Assembly: GCA_900554615.1 (NCBI GenBank)
Contig: USIB01000005.1
Coordinates: 1-42,508 of the forward strand
Direction: 5' to 3'
Length of the DNA: 42,508 nucleotides
Source: an uncultured Mycoplasmatota bacterium
Lineage (GTDB): Bacteria; Bacillota_I; Bacilli_A; RF39; UBA660
In this document: positions 1 to 8,808 of the stretch, one piece after another
Position numbering within the stretch: the first letter of the stretch is position 1
Layout: every line of letters starts with the position of its first letter
Made by a program: the position numbers and the translations under genes
Notes under the pieces: generated by a model
The model's input: the letters and a program-made list of their open reading frames with translations, nothing else
Told to the model about the DNA's origin: nothing
Databases searched by the model: none

Positions 1-499
1 GTGAAGCAGTTTCCGTATAACCATTACTAGTAGAAAAAAACAAAGCATCAATAACTTCACCATTATACTCTAAATATTCCATACTAGTTTCATTAACTGC
101 TTCTCTAAGTTTATTAATATTATCGATATAATTTTCACCCCAAGCACTCTTTAAATAATCATTATCTAAATAAACTTGATTCATAATAGAATCTACAACA
201 TCATAATCATTATCTTTATTATATTCAATTCTCTTCAAAGCATAACTTCTTGCCGCTACTGCCTGAGCCTTTAGTGCTTCCTTCTCAAAATAAATAGGCA
301 TCTCTCCAGCCAAAACACCAACGATATATTCTTCAAAAAAAATTTTATCAATATTACCAGTATCAACTCTTTTAACTCTAATAATAGTATTAGACATATA
401 TTTAAGTTTTATTTCTTCTTTTTTATCTAACTTAAAAAAATTAACAATCAAAAAAGGAATAAAAATAATTATAATAGTAATAATTAATATTTTCTTCAT
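1..499 (-). CDS. spoIID: SpoIID/LytB-domain protein, N-terminal part (cut by window edge)
   Basis: The reading frame starts at an ATG at 499 behind AGAGG and runs off the left edge without a stop (166 codons visible). Residues 4-20 form a hydrophobic signal anchor. Next comes the SpoIID core, with FEEYIVGVLAGEMP and KAQAVAARSYAL visible, and later FFSTSNGYTETAS. SpoIID is a lytic transglycosylase that trims peptidoglycan in the engulfing septum together with SpoIIP and SpoIIM. Family members outside sporulation (LytB, amidase enhancer) share the fold, so a non-sporulation role is possible. Spo-type neighbours (spoVT, bofA) favour sporulation. The 3D-domain wall protein follows the same strand upstream. 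The missing C-terminal half cannot be judged. Confidence 0.85.
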   Translation of the reverse strand, partial: MKKILIITIIIIFIPFLIVNFFKLDKKEEIKLKYMSNTIIRVKRVDTGNIDKIFFEEYIVGVLAGEMPIYFEKEALKAQAVAARSYALKRIEYNKDNDYDVVDSIMNQVYLDNDYLKSAWGENYIDNINKLREAVNETSMEYLEYNGEVIDALFFSTSNGYTETAS

Positions 500-564
500 A
501 TCATAACCTCTACTCAATTATATGATATAAAAAAAGAAAAATCTGTCAAAAAAAGAAATAGTAA

Positions 565-1284
565 TTATCTACCATTTCTAAGTAATTCAAATTTAACATT
601 TTTAGTAAGATGAATAAGACTAGGGTCACTTTCATTAGTATATGCTAAATCAAACAAAGTACCCCTATCAAATCCAACATTTCCACCCCTGTCAAGAACA
701 ATACCAATAAAAGGTTCCATACCAGGTACATCACTTACTCTAAATACAGAATAAAAAGGAAACTCTTTATCAGCGGCTAATATCCTAACAGTACCAAATT
801 CACTATCATCATAATACATAGAATCAATTAAATTATGACCTGAAGCAGTAATACCAGAACAACCATAACAATCAGCACCATAACCAGTTAAATTACCAAT
901 TTCTGTTCTAAGTACTTGTCTATCATAAAAAAGTCCCGATGGACTAACCACAGGAGGCTCTGGAACAACTTCCTCTTGTTTAGTCTCATTTCTATTTTCT
1001 TCTTTTTCTTCTACTTTAATTTCTTCTTCTACTTTTACATCATCTTTACTATCTTCTTCTTTAGATTCATCATCTAAAGGAACAATAATACTATCATTAA
1101 CACTAAGAAGAACCTCTTCTCTCTTAAAAAGAATAGAAGTTTTATCAGCCATTTTATCAAAGTTATTATTACTAATAGTTAAACTTTCATTATTTCCTCT
1201 ACCAGAAAAAATAAGAATTAAAAATAAACTAACTACCAATAATTGTGAAGAAATAGTAATAACTTTTGCAGTTACACTCTTCAT
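565..1284 (-). CDS. Membrane-anchored 3D-domain cell-wall protein (YabE/YuiC-like)
   Basis: 239 aa. Residues ~8-27 form a single N-terminal membrane anchor or signal peptide. Residues ~70-108 are a Glu/Lys-rich low-complexity linker, probably extended in the wall. The C-terminal ~110 residues are a 3D domain, named for three conserved Asp: here ILAAD, VLDRGG and FDLAY, plus the family hallmark YGCSGITASG. The domain has the double-psi barrel fold of MltA-type lytic transglycosylases (known for the family). Unlike Bacillus YabE it has no DUF348 or G5 repeats. The position after metG-tatD matches yabE synteny. ATG follows GAGGTGATTAA. It has its own sigma-A-like promoter within the tatD 3' end. 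Confidence 0.85.
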   Translation of the reverse strand: MKSVTAKVITISSQLLVVSLFLILIFSGRGNNESLTISNNNFDKMADKTSILFKREEVLLSVNDSIIVPLDDESKEEDSKDDVKVEEEIKVEEKEENRNETKQEEVVPEPPVVSPSGLFYDRQVLRTEIGNLTGYGADCYGCSGITASGHNLIDSMYYDDSEFGTVRILAADKEFPFYSVFRVSDVPGMEPFIGIVLDRGGNVGFDRGTLFDLAYTNESDPSLIHLTKNVKFELLRNGR

Positions 1285-1317
1285 TTAATCACCTCATTAA
1301 TATTTTAAAGCATATTA

Positions 1318-1346
1318 ATTGTAACATCATTTTGAAAAAAAGTCAA
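1318..1346 (-). promoter_or_regulatory. Sigma-A-type promoter for the 3D-domain gene
   Basis: On the minus strand TTGACT (1341-1346), 17-bp spacer, TACAAT (1318-1323). The -35 lies inside the last codons of tatD. The 3D gene can therefore be transcribed separately from the metG-tatD operon. Confidence 0.65.
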
Positions 1347-2088
1347 ATATTGCTTCCGCGTTAGCAGTAGTAACCCTTGAAATATCTACTATTGAAACAT
1401 CTTTGATATCAGCAATTGCCTCTGCAATAAGTGGAATATATTTAGGACTATTACTCTCTCCCCTATATGGACTAGGAGTAAGATAAGGACTATCAGTTTC
1501 CAATAAAATATATGATAAATCAATATCTCTTACCACTTCTTTAATAGTTTTAGCATTTTTATAAGTAATTATACCACCAATTCCCAATTTATATCCAAGT
1601 TTAATAAACTCTCTAGCCATCTCTACTGAACCACTAAAACAATGAATACTCCCCTTTACTTTATATTGCTTTAATATATTATATGTATCTTGTATAGAAT
1701 CTCTACTATGGACAATAATAGGCTTATTATATTTATTAGCAATATCTAATTGTCTCCTAAAAACCATTATTTGTTTTTCCTTATCAGTATTATCATAATG
1801 ATAATCAAGACCTATCTCACCAATAGCAACAACTTTAGAATTATTAATATTTTCTTCCAAAAAGCGGAAATATTCCTCTTTAAAATCATCAAGTTCTGTA
1901 GGATGAAATCCAATAGCAGCATAAACAATATCATATTTATTAGCAAGTTCCATAACCTCAATATTAGACTTAATATTACTCCCATTAACAATAATCTTAT
2001 CAATATTATTATCTCTACATTCAGAAATAACTTTATCAATATCATCATAATATTCACTAAAAATATGACAATGTGTATCTATAAACAT
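1327..2088 (-). CDS. tatD: TatD-family metal-dependent DNase/hydrolase
   Basis: 253 aa, usual family length. The TIM-barrel metal ligands are visible in order: DTHCHIF near the N-terminus, GEIGLDYH, IVHSRD, SIHCFSG and LLETDSPYL. TatD enzymes are Mg-dependent 3'-5' exonucleases or DNases linked to DNA repair and apoptotic-like DNA fragmentation. Bacterial YabD copies are almost always beside metG, as here. The frame extends 14 codons further upstream, but the ATG at 2088 has an excellent AGGAGGG five bases before it, so I start there. Cotranscribed with metG and the small membrane gene. Confidence 0.93.
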   Translation of the reverse strand: MFIDTHCHIFSEYYDDIDKVISECRDNNIDKIIVNGSNIKSNIEVMELANKYDIVYAAIGFHPTELDDFKEEYFRFLEENINNSKVVAIGEIGLDYHYDNTDKEKQIMVFRRQLDIANKYNKPIIVHSRDSIQDTYNILKQYKVKGSIHCFSGSVEMAREFIKLGYKLGIGGIITYKNAKTIKEVVRDIDLSYILLETDSPYLTPSPYRGESNSPKYIPLIAEAIADIKDVSIVDISRVTTANAEAIFDFFSK

Positions 2089-2130
2089 AAAAACCCTCCT
2101 TAAAAAAAATATACTATATAAATAGTACAA

Positions 2131-2298
2131 TCATTTAATGCATAATTTACAAATATATTTCAACACAAGAGCAAAAAGAAAAATACCATAAATAAAATCA
2201 ATAACACTCTTATAATTAAATATAAACAAAATAATAATACCACCAAAAACAAAGGTTAACACTCCAAATACAACTCCCTGATTTTTACTCTTAAGCAT
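2131..2298 (-). CDS. Small two-helix membrane protein, unknown function
   Basis: 55 aa from the ATG at 2298, which has GAGG 9-10 bases upstream; an ATG six codons earlier has no good ribosome site. Two hydrophobic helices (roughly residues 8-25 and 30-50) are separated by a short loop with NYKS. I do not recognise a family. It sits between metG and tatD on the same strand with short gaps, so it is probably in the same transcript. It could be an annotation artefact, but the ribosome site and membrane pattern favour a real gene. Confidence 0.55.
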   Translation of the reverse strand: MLKSKNQGVVFGVLTFVFGGIIILFIFNYKSVIDFIYGIFLFALVLKYICKLCIK

Positions 2299-2412
2299 AT
2301 TTAGTCTTCCTCTCATAAATAGGTACTACAACCAAAATATAACATAAATTAACAAATATGTAAATAAAAAAGAGTAAACTTTACACAAAGAAAAAAAGAA
2401 CTAAGTAAAATC

Positions 2413-3942
2413 TTAATTCTCAATTCTTTGAAATAATACTTCTGCCTTATTAACTTTAGTACCAGACCTGTAACCACCAAAATCATTAATACTCTCATAT
2501 GAAGTATTATCAGTGTTAATCTGATTAAATATTTTACTACAAGTATCAGGAATAAAAGCCTGCAATAAAATAGTAGAAATTCTAATACACTCAATCAAAT
2601 TATATAAAACAGTATTAAGTCTATCTTTTTTAGTTTCATCTTTAGCAAGTACCCAAGGCATAGTCTCATCTATATATTTATTACAATTTCTAAGTAAATC
2701 AAAAATACTAGTAATAGCCTTAGAAACCTCTAATTTATCCATATAATCATTAACAACATTTTTTAAATCAATAGCCTCTTTTATCAAAGCATCATCAATA
2801 TCTTCCTTAACATTAGTATTAGTAATAACACCATCAAAATATTTATTAGCCATTCCAATAGTTCTATTAACTAAGTTACCAAGAATATTAGCAAGATCCC
2901 CATTAGTTCTACTAATTAAAGCATCTTCAGAAAAACTACCATCACTTCCAAATGGAACTTCTCTTAAAACAAAATACCTAACAGCATCAACACCATATGA
3001 ATCAATATATTCTCTAGGATCTTTATAATTACCTAAACTTTTAGAAATCTTTCCTCCATTAATAACAAGCCATCCATGACCAAATACTTTTTCTGGTAAA
3101 GGTAAATCTAAAGCCATTAACATAATAGGCCAAATAATAGTATGAAATCTAACAATCTCTTTACCAACAATATGTAAATTAGCAGGCCAATACCTCTTAA
3201 ATAATGAATCATCATCACTTAAATATCCTAAAGCAGATATATAATTAGATAAAGCATCAATCCAAACATAAACAACATGCTTATCATCAAAAGTAACAGG
3301 AACTCCCCAGTTAAAAGTAGTTCTTGATACACATAAATCATCAAGTCCAGGTTTAATAAAATTATTAAGCATTTCATTTTTTCTAGATTCTGGTTCAATA
3401 AAAGTAGGATGTTCATCATAAAACTTAACTAATCTATCTTGATATTTAGAAAGTCTAAAGAAATATGCCTCTTCAGATACTTCATTAACTTCTCTTCCAC
3501 AATCAGGACACTTTCCATCTACAAGTTGTGTCTCAGTCCAGAAAGATTCACAAGGTGTACAATACAATCCTTTGTATTCACCTTTATAAATATCCCCTTG
3601 ATTATATAATTTTTCAAATATTTTTTGAACACATTCAACATGTTCTTTATCAGTAGTTCTAATAAACTTATCATAACTGATATTTAAACGTTTCCATAAA
3701 TTCTTAGAATTTTCAACAATATCATCAACATACTCTTGAGGAGTTATACCAGCTTCTTCTGCCTTCTTTTGTATTTTTAATCCATGTTCATCAGTACCAG
3801 TTAAATAGAAAACATCATAACCAGTAAGTCTTTTGTACCTAGCAATAGCATCCGCTATTATAGTAGTATAACAATGTCCTATATGAAAATTAGCACTTGG
3901 ATAATATATAGGTGTAGTAATATAAAATTTTTCTTTATTCAT
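2413..3942 (-). CDS. metG: Methionyl-tRNA synthetase (short form)
   Basis: 509 aa. Charges tRNA-Met with methionine in the cytosol. Class I signatures: HIGH in ANFHIGHCYTT, KMSKS in GGKISKSLGN. The connective-peptide zinc knuckle has two CxxC pairs (CTPC and CPDC, ~residues 127-150). The C-terminal ~150-residue EMAP/Trbp111-like tRNA-binding dimerisation domain of Bacillus MetS is absent: the protein ends after the anticodon-binding helical bundle. The start codon overlaps the dut stop (TAATG), with AAAGGAG inside dut, so the two are translationally coupled. Expression is under the T-box upstream of dut. Confidence 0.96.
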   Translation of the reverse strand: MNKEKFYITTPIYYPSANFHIGHCYTTIIADAIARYKRLTGYDVFYLTGTDEHGLKIQKKAEEAGITPQEYVDDIVENSKNLWKRLNISYDKFIRTTDKEHVECVQKIFEKLYNQGDIYKGEYKGLYCTPCESFWTETQLVDGKCPDCGREVNEVSEEAYFFRLSKYQDRLVKFYDEHPTFIEPESRKNEMLNNFIKPGLDDLCVSRTTFNWGVPVTFDDKHVVYVWIDALSNYISALGYLSDDDSLFKRYWPANLHIVGKEIVRFHTIIWPIMLMALDLPLPEKVFGHGWLVINGGKISKSLGNYKDPREYIDSYGVDAVRYFVLREVPFGSDGSFSEDALISRTNGDLANILGNLVNRTIGMANKYFDGVITNTNVKEDIDDALIKEAIDLKNVVNDYMDKLEVSKAITSIFDLLRNCNKYIDETMPWVLAKDETKKDRLNTVLYNLIECIRISTILLQAFIPDTCSKIFNQINTDNTSYESINDFGGYRSGTKVNKAEVLFQRIEN

Positions 3943-4421
3943 TATAAATCATCTCCTTTATTATTAACAAAACTCCAACCATCTCTCACAATAGTAGAAT
4001 TATCATCATCTGTCACTAAATAAGGTATAAATATACCTTGTACAAATCTATCCCCTTTATTAATCTCAATAACATCTTCCCCTTCATTCTGTAAACATAC
4101 AAAAATATGACCATCATTCTTAGGATTACCATAATAATCTGCATCAATAATTCCTACCTGATTACACATCCGTACATTATACTTAAAACCTAAACTACTT
4201 CTTATAAAAATACCTAAAAACTCATTATCATTCATCATTACCTTAACACCAGTTGGAATACCTTTTCTTTCACCAGGATGCAAAGTAAACGAAACAATAC
4301 TATAAAAATCATAACCAGCACTACAAGAAGTACTTCTTTTAGGTAAAGTAATATCTTCATAATTACCATCAGGTACATCACTAACAAAGATATTTTTATC
4401 AATTTTTTCAAATCTTCTCAT
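3942..4421 (-). CDS. dut: dUTP diphosphatase-like protein
   Basis: 159 aa. Trimeric dUTPases hydrolyse dUTP to dUMP and keep uracil out of DNA. Motif 1 is SAGYDFYS (~36-43), motif 2 RSSLG, motif 3 VGIIDADYYGNP with the catalytic Asp, motif 4 KGDRFVQG. The C-terminal motif 5, normally RGxGGFGSTG, is here VRDGWSF and does not match well, so the phosphate-lid arm is divergent. It is the first gene behind a Met T-box and overlaps metG by 1 bp, an unusual partnership. ATG at 4421 with TTTGGAGG upstream. Confidence 0.85.
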   Translation of the reverse strand: MRRFEKIDKNIFVSDVPDGNYEDITLPKRSTSCSAGYDFYSIVSFTLHPGERKGIPTGVKVMMNDNEFLGIFIRSSLGFKYNVRMCNQVGIIDADYYGNPKNDGHIFVCLQNEGEDVIEINKGDRFVQGIFIPYLVTDDDNSTIVRDGWSFVNNKGDDL

Positions 4422-4432
4422 ATCAAACCTCC

Positions 4433-4645
4433 AAAAAAAATAAGATAGACCAAAGGACGAATAAATTACCGCGGTACCACCTTATTTTATTTAAAATACA
4501 CTCATTAAGTTATAACGTAACAACCGTTTATACCTATTAGATATAACTGCTCCAGAGCCATTTATAATAATACTCATTATCTACTTTCACCAAACATAGA
4601 CTCTCTATAAATTAATACTATTAATCTTTCCTTCATCGCATTACA
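4433..4645 (-). promoter_or_regulatory. T-box riboswitch (Met-type) controlling dut-metG
   Basis: The minus strand carries the invariant T-box element GGTGGTACCGCGG (rc at 4470-4482), preceded by AATAAG and followed by a terminator arm CTTATTTT and a run of Ts at 4433-4440. Upstream are stem-I features: GATGAAGG, AGAGAGT, TGGTGAAAG, then ATAAATGGCTCTGGAGCAG. The ATG triplet there (4559-4561) lies about where a specifier is expected and fits the downstream Met synthetase. Uncharged tRNA-Met should stabilise the antiterminator and allow dut-metG transcription. The specifier call needs folding to confirm. Confidence 0.93.
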
Positions 4646-4651
4646 AAAATT

Positions 4652-4680
4652 ATTTTATCACAGTTTAAATCTAATTACAA
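4652..4680 (-). promoter_or_regulatory. Promoter of the T-box dut-metG operon
   Basis: Minus strand TTGTAA (4675-4680), 17 bp, TAAAAT (4652-4657) preceded by TGTGA. Places the leader start near 4645, just before T-box stem I. Confidence 0.6.
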
Positions 4681-4741
4681 TAGGAAAATCCAAAATTTTA
4701 TATATAATTTTAACCAATATATAATAAACATAAATAATCTT

Positions 4742-4797
4742 TTGTTGTTAGACTATTCTAGGCTAACAACAACACTCTAAGACCAAGGCTTAGAGTG
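4742..4797. repeat. Tandem pair of AGAC...GGCT mini-hairpins (cluster E)
   Basis: Two adjacent perfect hairpins. The first has a 10-bp stem 4742-4751/4763-4772 and loop ACTATTCTAGG. The second has a 9-bp stem 4773-4781/4789-4797 and loop ACCAAGG. Stem sequences are unrelated, yet both end in AG/CT and both loops begin AC and end GG. The same pattern recurs at 17.4, 33.4, 36.3 and 38.7 kb. Neither hairpin has a T-tract on its distal side in either orientation, so they are not ordinary terminators. No Noc-type palindrome lies here. Confidence 0.75.
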
Positions 4798-4827
4798 AAA
4801 AAAACATACAAAAGTAAAAATGTATGT
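4798..4827 (-). terminator. Intrinsic terminator after spoVT
   Basis: On the minus strand ACATACA, 10-nt loop, TGTATGT, then seven Ts, starting 9 bp after the spoVT stop. Confidence 0.7.
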
Positions 4828-4835
4828 CTTTAACA

Positions 4836-5366
4836 TCAATCAACAAATTGTTCACTAAGAAGTTTCGATAAAATAATACACATCTTATCCTCAACATCAG
4901 TAATAGGAGTATCAGTAGAAATAAGAATAACACTACCAATAGCATCACCATTATTAACAATAGAAGAAAAAGTATAATAACCAACCTCTTCTTCATCCCT
5001 AATTATTTTAAATTCTCTCTTCTGCTTTTCAAAAAAATTATCTCTTCTTTCAATAGACCTTTCAGTAAATTCATTAATTTCTTTATCCAAATATTTCTTC
5101 TTAAGAGGACCTGCTACTGCTATAACCTTATCCCTATCAGTAACAATAATATTATGTTTAATAATTTGATTAAAAGCCTCAACATAATCAACCGAAACAT
5201 TTTTCAAACTTTCAATTTGTGAATACTTCTTCAAAATAATAGAATCATCTTCCAAATATATTTCCATACTCTCACCATTCTTAATTCTAAGATTCTTTCT
5301 AATTTCCTTTGGAATAACAATCCTACCTAATTCATCAATTCTTCTAATAACACCAGTTGTTTTCAT
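4836..5366 (-). CDS. spoVT: SpoVT-type AbrB-family transcription factor
   Basis: 176 aa, matching Bacillus SpoVT (178 aa). The N-terminal ~50 residues are a SpoVT/AbrB swapped-hairpin DNA-binding domain (ATGVIRRIDELGRIVIP-type start, here KTTGVIRRIDELGRIVIPKE). Residues ~58-175 fit the SpoVT GAF-like domain. In Bacillus it modulates sigma-G genes in the forespore. It follows mfd, as in Bacillus. The gene sits alone between its terminator and an 81-bp gap after mfd. The paralogue AbrB is shorter (~95 aa), so SpoVT is the better call. Confidence 0.92.
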   Translation of the reverse strand: MKTTGVIRRIDELGRIVIPKEIRKNLRIKNGESMEIYLEDDSIILKKYSQIESLKNVSVDYVEAFNQIIKHNIIVTDRDKVIAVAGPLKKKYLDKEINEFTERSIERRDNFFEKQKREFKIIRDEEEVGYYTFSSIVNNGDAIGSVILISTDTPITDVEDKMCIILSKLLSEQFVD

Positions 5367-5447
5367 ATCTTCACCTATACTTTCTTTAATATTTTATCAA
5401 ATAACCAAAGAATTATACATAAACAAAAAAATTAAAGAAATAAATCT

Positions 5448-8400
5448 CTAATTTTTAATATCTTCAAGTATTTTATCTAATAATTCATTAAAATAAAATA
5501 TAAAATGTTTATCTAATTTAATTAAATCAAGAATAATATGTATTTCATTTTCAATATAAGAAAATCTAAAATATTTACAAATATCATAAGCCGTAAAGAA
5601 TAACATCTCACCATCAATTTTAGAAGAAATATCCCGAGGCAATACTAACTCAATATAATTCTTATTTTGCTTACTTTTAGTAATATTAAGTTCTCTTGCT
5701 TGTTTCTCAAACCATTCTTCATGCATATAAATAACCATATCATCCGTAACCTTACCAAATCTATTTTCAAGTGTCTCCTTAATTTTATTAATATCATCCA
5801 TAGAATTAATACTATTAATCATCTCATGAATTTCAATCCTAATCTCATCATCAGGAACATATTCATTAGATATATGAGTATCAACTTCAATTAAAGGTTT
5901 ATTTGACACATCTTCCTTTTCTTCTACTTTAACACCCTTTAACTTATCAACTTCTTCCTTTAACATCTTAAGATACAAATCAATACCAATACTATCAATA
6001 AATCCCGATTGTTCACTTCCTAAAATATCACCCGCTCCACGAATAGATAAATCACGCATAGCGATTTTAAACCCACTACCAAGTTCAGTAAACTCCTTTA
6101 TCGTATTAAGTCTTTTAACAGCCAAATCATTAAGTTCTTTTCTATTATTATACATCATATAAGCATAACCTATTCTATCACTTCTTCCAATTCTACCCCT
6201 AATTTGATACAATTGTGATAATCCAAAATGATCTGCATCGAAAATAATCAAAGTATTAACATTAGGAATATCAATTCCTGTTTCTATAATAGTAGTACAT
6301 AAAAGAATATCAAACTCATGGTTAATAAAATCAATCATAATATTCTCCAAATGATCCTTAGTCATTCTACCATGTGCATATCTAATTGTCGCTTCAGGAA
6401 CAAGATTATGTATTTCCTCTAACTTACCATCTAATTTGTCAATATTATTGTATAGCATAAATACTTGTCCATTTCTAGATAATTCTTTATATATAGCATC
6501 TTTAACAATATTTTTATTCTCAGGTATAACATAAGTTTGAATAGGTCTTCTCTTTTCAGGAGGAGTTTCAATAAGAGCAAGTCCTCTAATACCAGACATA
6601 GACATTTGCAAAGTCCTAGGTATTGGTGTAGCAGACAAAGTAAGAACATCTATAGAACTCTTATACTTCTTAATCTTCTCCTTATGAACTACCCCAAATC
6701 TCTGCTCCTCATCAATAATAAGTAAACCCAAATCTTTAAAATCAATCTTCTCATTAAGAATTTTATGAGTACCAAATAAAATATCAATCTTCCCGCTCTT
6801 TAATTTTTCAAGTATTTCTTTTTGTTCTCTAATTGAAGTAAATCTATTAAAAAGAGCAATATTAATAGGAAAATCGCCAAATCTATCAATAGCAGACTTA
6901 TATTGTTGACTAGACAAAATAGTAGTAGGACACAAATATGCTACTTGTTTACCATCATTAACAGCCTTAAATATTGCCCTAAATGCAACTTCAGTTTTAC
7001 CATACCCAACATCACCACATAAAAGCACATCCATTGGTTTACTTCTTTCCATTTCTCTTTTAATTATATCAGTAGCCCTAAGTTGATCAGCAGTAGGCTC
7101 ATATCTAAACTTACTTTCAAACATAATTTGATTCTCATCATCACTAGAAAAAGCATATCCAGATGACGCTTCCCTTTCAATAGACACCTTAATAAGATCT
7201 GCCGCTATACTCTCTAATTTCTTTTTAACTCTCGCCTTTCTCTTATTCCAAGAATCACTGCCAAGTTTATCTAATCTAAGAAAAGCACCATCTTTACCAT
7301 TAAACTTAGTAATCTTATCTATTTTTTCAACTGGTAAATATAGAATATCATCATCAGCATACAATAATTTAATATAATCTTTCTTCATACCATTCTTCAT
7401 TAAAGTACATATCTCAATATATTTACCAATACCATGATCAATATGAACAATCAAATCCCCTTTTTCTAAATTATCAATATTACTAATCTTAGTACCAACT
7501 TTAAACTTACTTTTAACTTTTCTCTTATCTTCAATCTTTCCAAATAAGTCATTAGCGGTAATAACAACATAATCATCATAAATAAAACCACTATAAATAT
7601 ATTTATTAACAAAATTAATTTTGTTCTTAATAATATTATTTTCATCAGTAAAAATAACATCATCACCTAATTCTAAATAAGTAATAATTCTTTTAACAAT
7701 ATTCTTATCATCTATACAAAAAATAACAGTTTTACCACTACTAATATATTTAAACAAACTATTTTTAATATTCTCAAAATTACCACCATAATTCTCAATA
7801 TTATTAGATGTATATTTAATATTCTTAATATTCATATCTATCAAATTATCTATATCAAGAATATAAATAGAATCATGTATAGAAATATCACCAATATCCC
7901 ACATATAATTAGTTTTAATATCAGATTTAACTTCACTATCATATTCCAAAATATTTTCTCTAAGTAAATTATAACTAGACATAATTTGATTATAATCATA
8001 ATAACAAAGAACAAAATCTTTCATATAATCCCATAAACCACTTACTAAAGAAGAATAATTAGGTAAATATTTTTGTTTTCTGATAATTGTATCATCAGAA
8101 GATTTATCAATTAAAAACTCAGTATATGGAAATATTTTTATACTATCGATTTCCTTACTAGATATTTGATTTTCTAAATCAAAATACTTAATACTATCAA
8201 TAGTATCTCCCCAAAACTCAATTCTAATAGGATTTTCTGAAAAAACAGGAAATATATCTACAACATAACCTCTTATAGCCATCTCACCAGTTCTACTGAC
8301 AACTGGTACCTTTTCATAACCTAAATCAAACAAACAACTAATAAAGTTATCTCTATCGATATCATTATTTTTAACTATCTCCATTATTTTATCTTTATAT

Positions 8401-8759
8401 AATTTAGGCTCAGGTAAATATCTAAGAACTCCCATTAAATTAGTAACAACGATATATTTATCACCAGAAATTGTTTTATTTAATGTATTTAATCTATCAA
8501 TCATAAACTCAGGACTAATATCAGTAACCTCAGTAGTAATAAAATCATCCATAGGAAAAAATAAAACTTTATCAGTATAATTAATAAGTCTATTATAAAT
8601 ATCATTAGCCTCATATAAAGAATTACAAAGTACAAGAATCCCTCTATTATTTTTTACAAAATATTCATATAAATATATAGAATTAAGTTCTTTATTAAGT
8701 CCCGTTATAGCATATCCACTATCTTTACTAATATTAAACAAATTATCAAAAATTGCCAT
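5448..8759 (-). CDS. mfd: Transcription-repair coupling factor Mfd
   Basis: 1103 aa. ATP-dependent translocase that removes RNA polymerase stalled at DNA lesions and recruits UvrA. Order: UvrB-like module in the N-terminal third, RNA-polymerase-interacting (CarD-like) domain beginning near residue 440 (HIDHGIGKYIE), SF2 motor with Walker A GDVGYGKTEVA (~585), DEEQ box IIDEEQRFG (~685), TRG region with QIRGRIGRS, and a C-terminal TRCF domain. Slightly shorter than Bacillus Mfd (1177 aa). ATG at 8759 with GAGAGGAGAT upstream. Synteny pth-mfd-spoVT is as in Bacillus. Confidence 0.97.
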   Translation of the reverse strand: MAIFDNLFNISKDSGYAITGLNKELNSIYLYEYFVKNNRGILVLCNSLYEANDIYNRLINYTDKVLFFPMDDFITTEVTDISPEFMIDRLNTLNKTISGDKYIVVTNLMGVLRYLPEPKLYKDKIMEIVKNNDIDRDNFISCLFDLGYEKVPVVSRTGEMAIRGYVVDIFPVFSENPIRIEFWGDTIDSIKYFDLENQISSKEIDSIKIFPYTEFLIDKSSDDTIIRKQKYLPNYSSLVSGLWDYMKDFVLCYYDYNQIMSSYNLLRENILEYDSEVKSDIKTNYMWDIGDISIHDSIYILDIDNLIDMNIKNIKYTSNNIENYGGNFENIKNSLFKYISSGKTVIFCIDDKNIVKRIITYLELGDDVIFTDENNIIKNKINFVNKYIYSGFIYDDYVVITANDLFGKIEDKRKVKSKFKVGTKISNIDNLEKGDLIVHIDHGIGKYIEICTLMKNGMKKDYIKLLYADDDILYLPVEKIDKITKFNGKDGAFLRLDKLGSDSWNKRKARVKKKLESIAADLIKVSIEREASSGYAFSSDDENQIMFESKFRYEPTADQLRATDIIKREMERSKPMDVLLCGDVGYGKTEVAFRAIFKAVNDGKQVAYLCPTTILSSQQYKSAIDRFGDFPINIALFNRFTSIREQKEILEKLKSGKIDILFGTHKILNEKIDFKDLGLLIIDEEQRFGVVHKEKIKKYKSSIDVLTLSATPIPRTLQMSMSGIRGLALIETPPEKRRPIQTYVIPENKNIVKDAIYKELSRNGQVFMLYNNIDKLDGKLEEIHNLVPEATIRYAHGRMTKDHLENIMIDFINHEFDILLCTTIIETGIDIPNVNTLIIFDADHFGLSQLYQIRGRIGRSDRIGYAYMMYNNRKELNDLAVKRLNTIKEFTELGSGFKIAMRDLSIRGAGDILGSEQSGFIDSIGIDLYLKMLKEEVDKLKGVKVEEKEDVSNKPLIEVDTHISNEYVPDDEIRIEIHEMINSINSMDDINKIKETLENRFGKVTDDMVIYMHEEWFEKQARELNITKSKQNKNYIELVLPRDISSKIDGEMLFFTAYDICKYFRFSYIENEIHIILDLIKLDKHFIFYFNELLDKILEDIKN

Positions 8760-8780
8760 TTCTATCTCCTCTCACGATTA

Positions 8781-8803
8781 AAAGATACATATAAATGTAT
8801 CTT
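8781..8803 (-). terminator. Hairpin between pth and mfd, possible weak terminator
   Basis: AAGATACAT (8782-8790) and ATGTATCTT (8795-8803) form a 9-bp stem with a 4-nt loop just after the pth stop. Only a short T-run follows on the minus strand, so read-through into mfd is likely. Confidence 0.35.
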
Positions 8804-8808
8804 AACTT

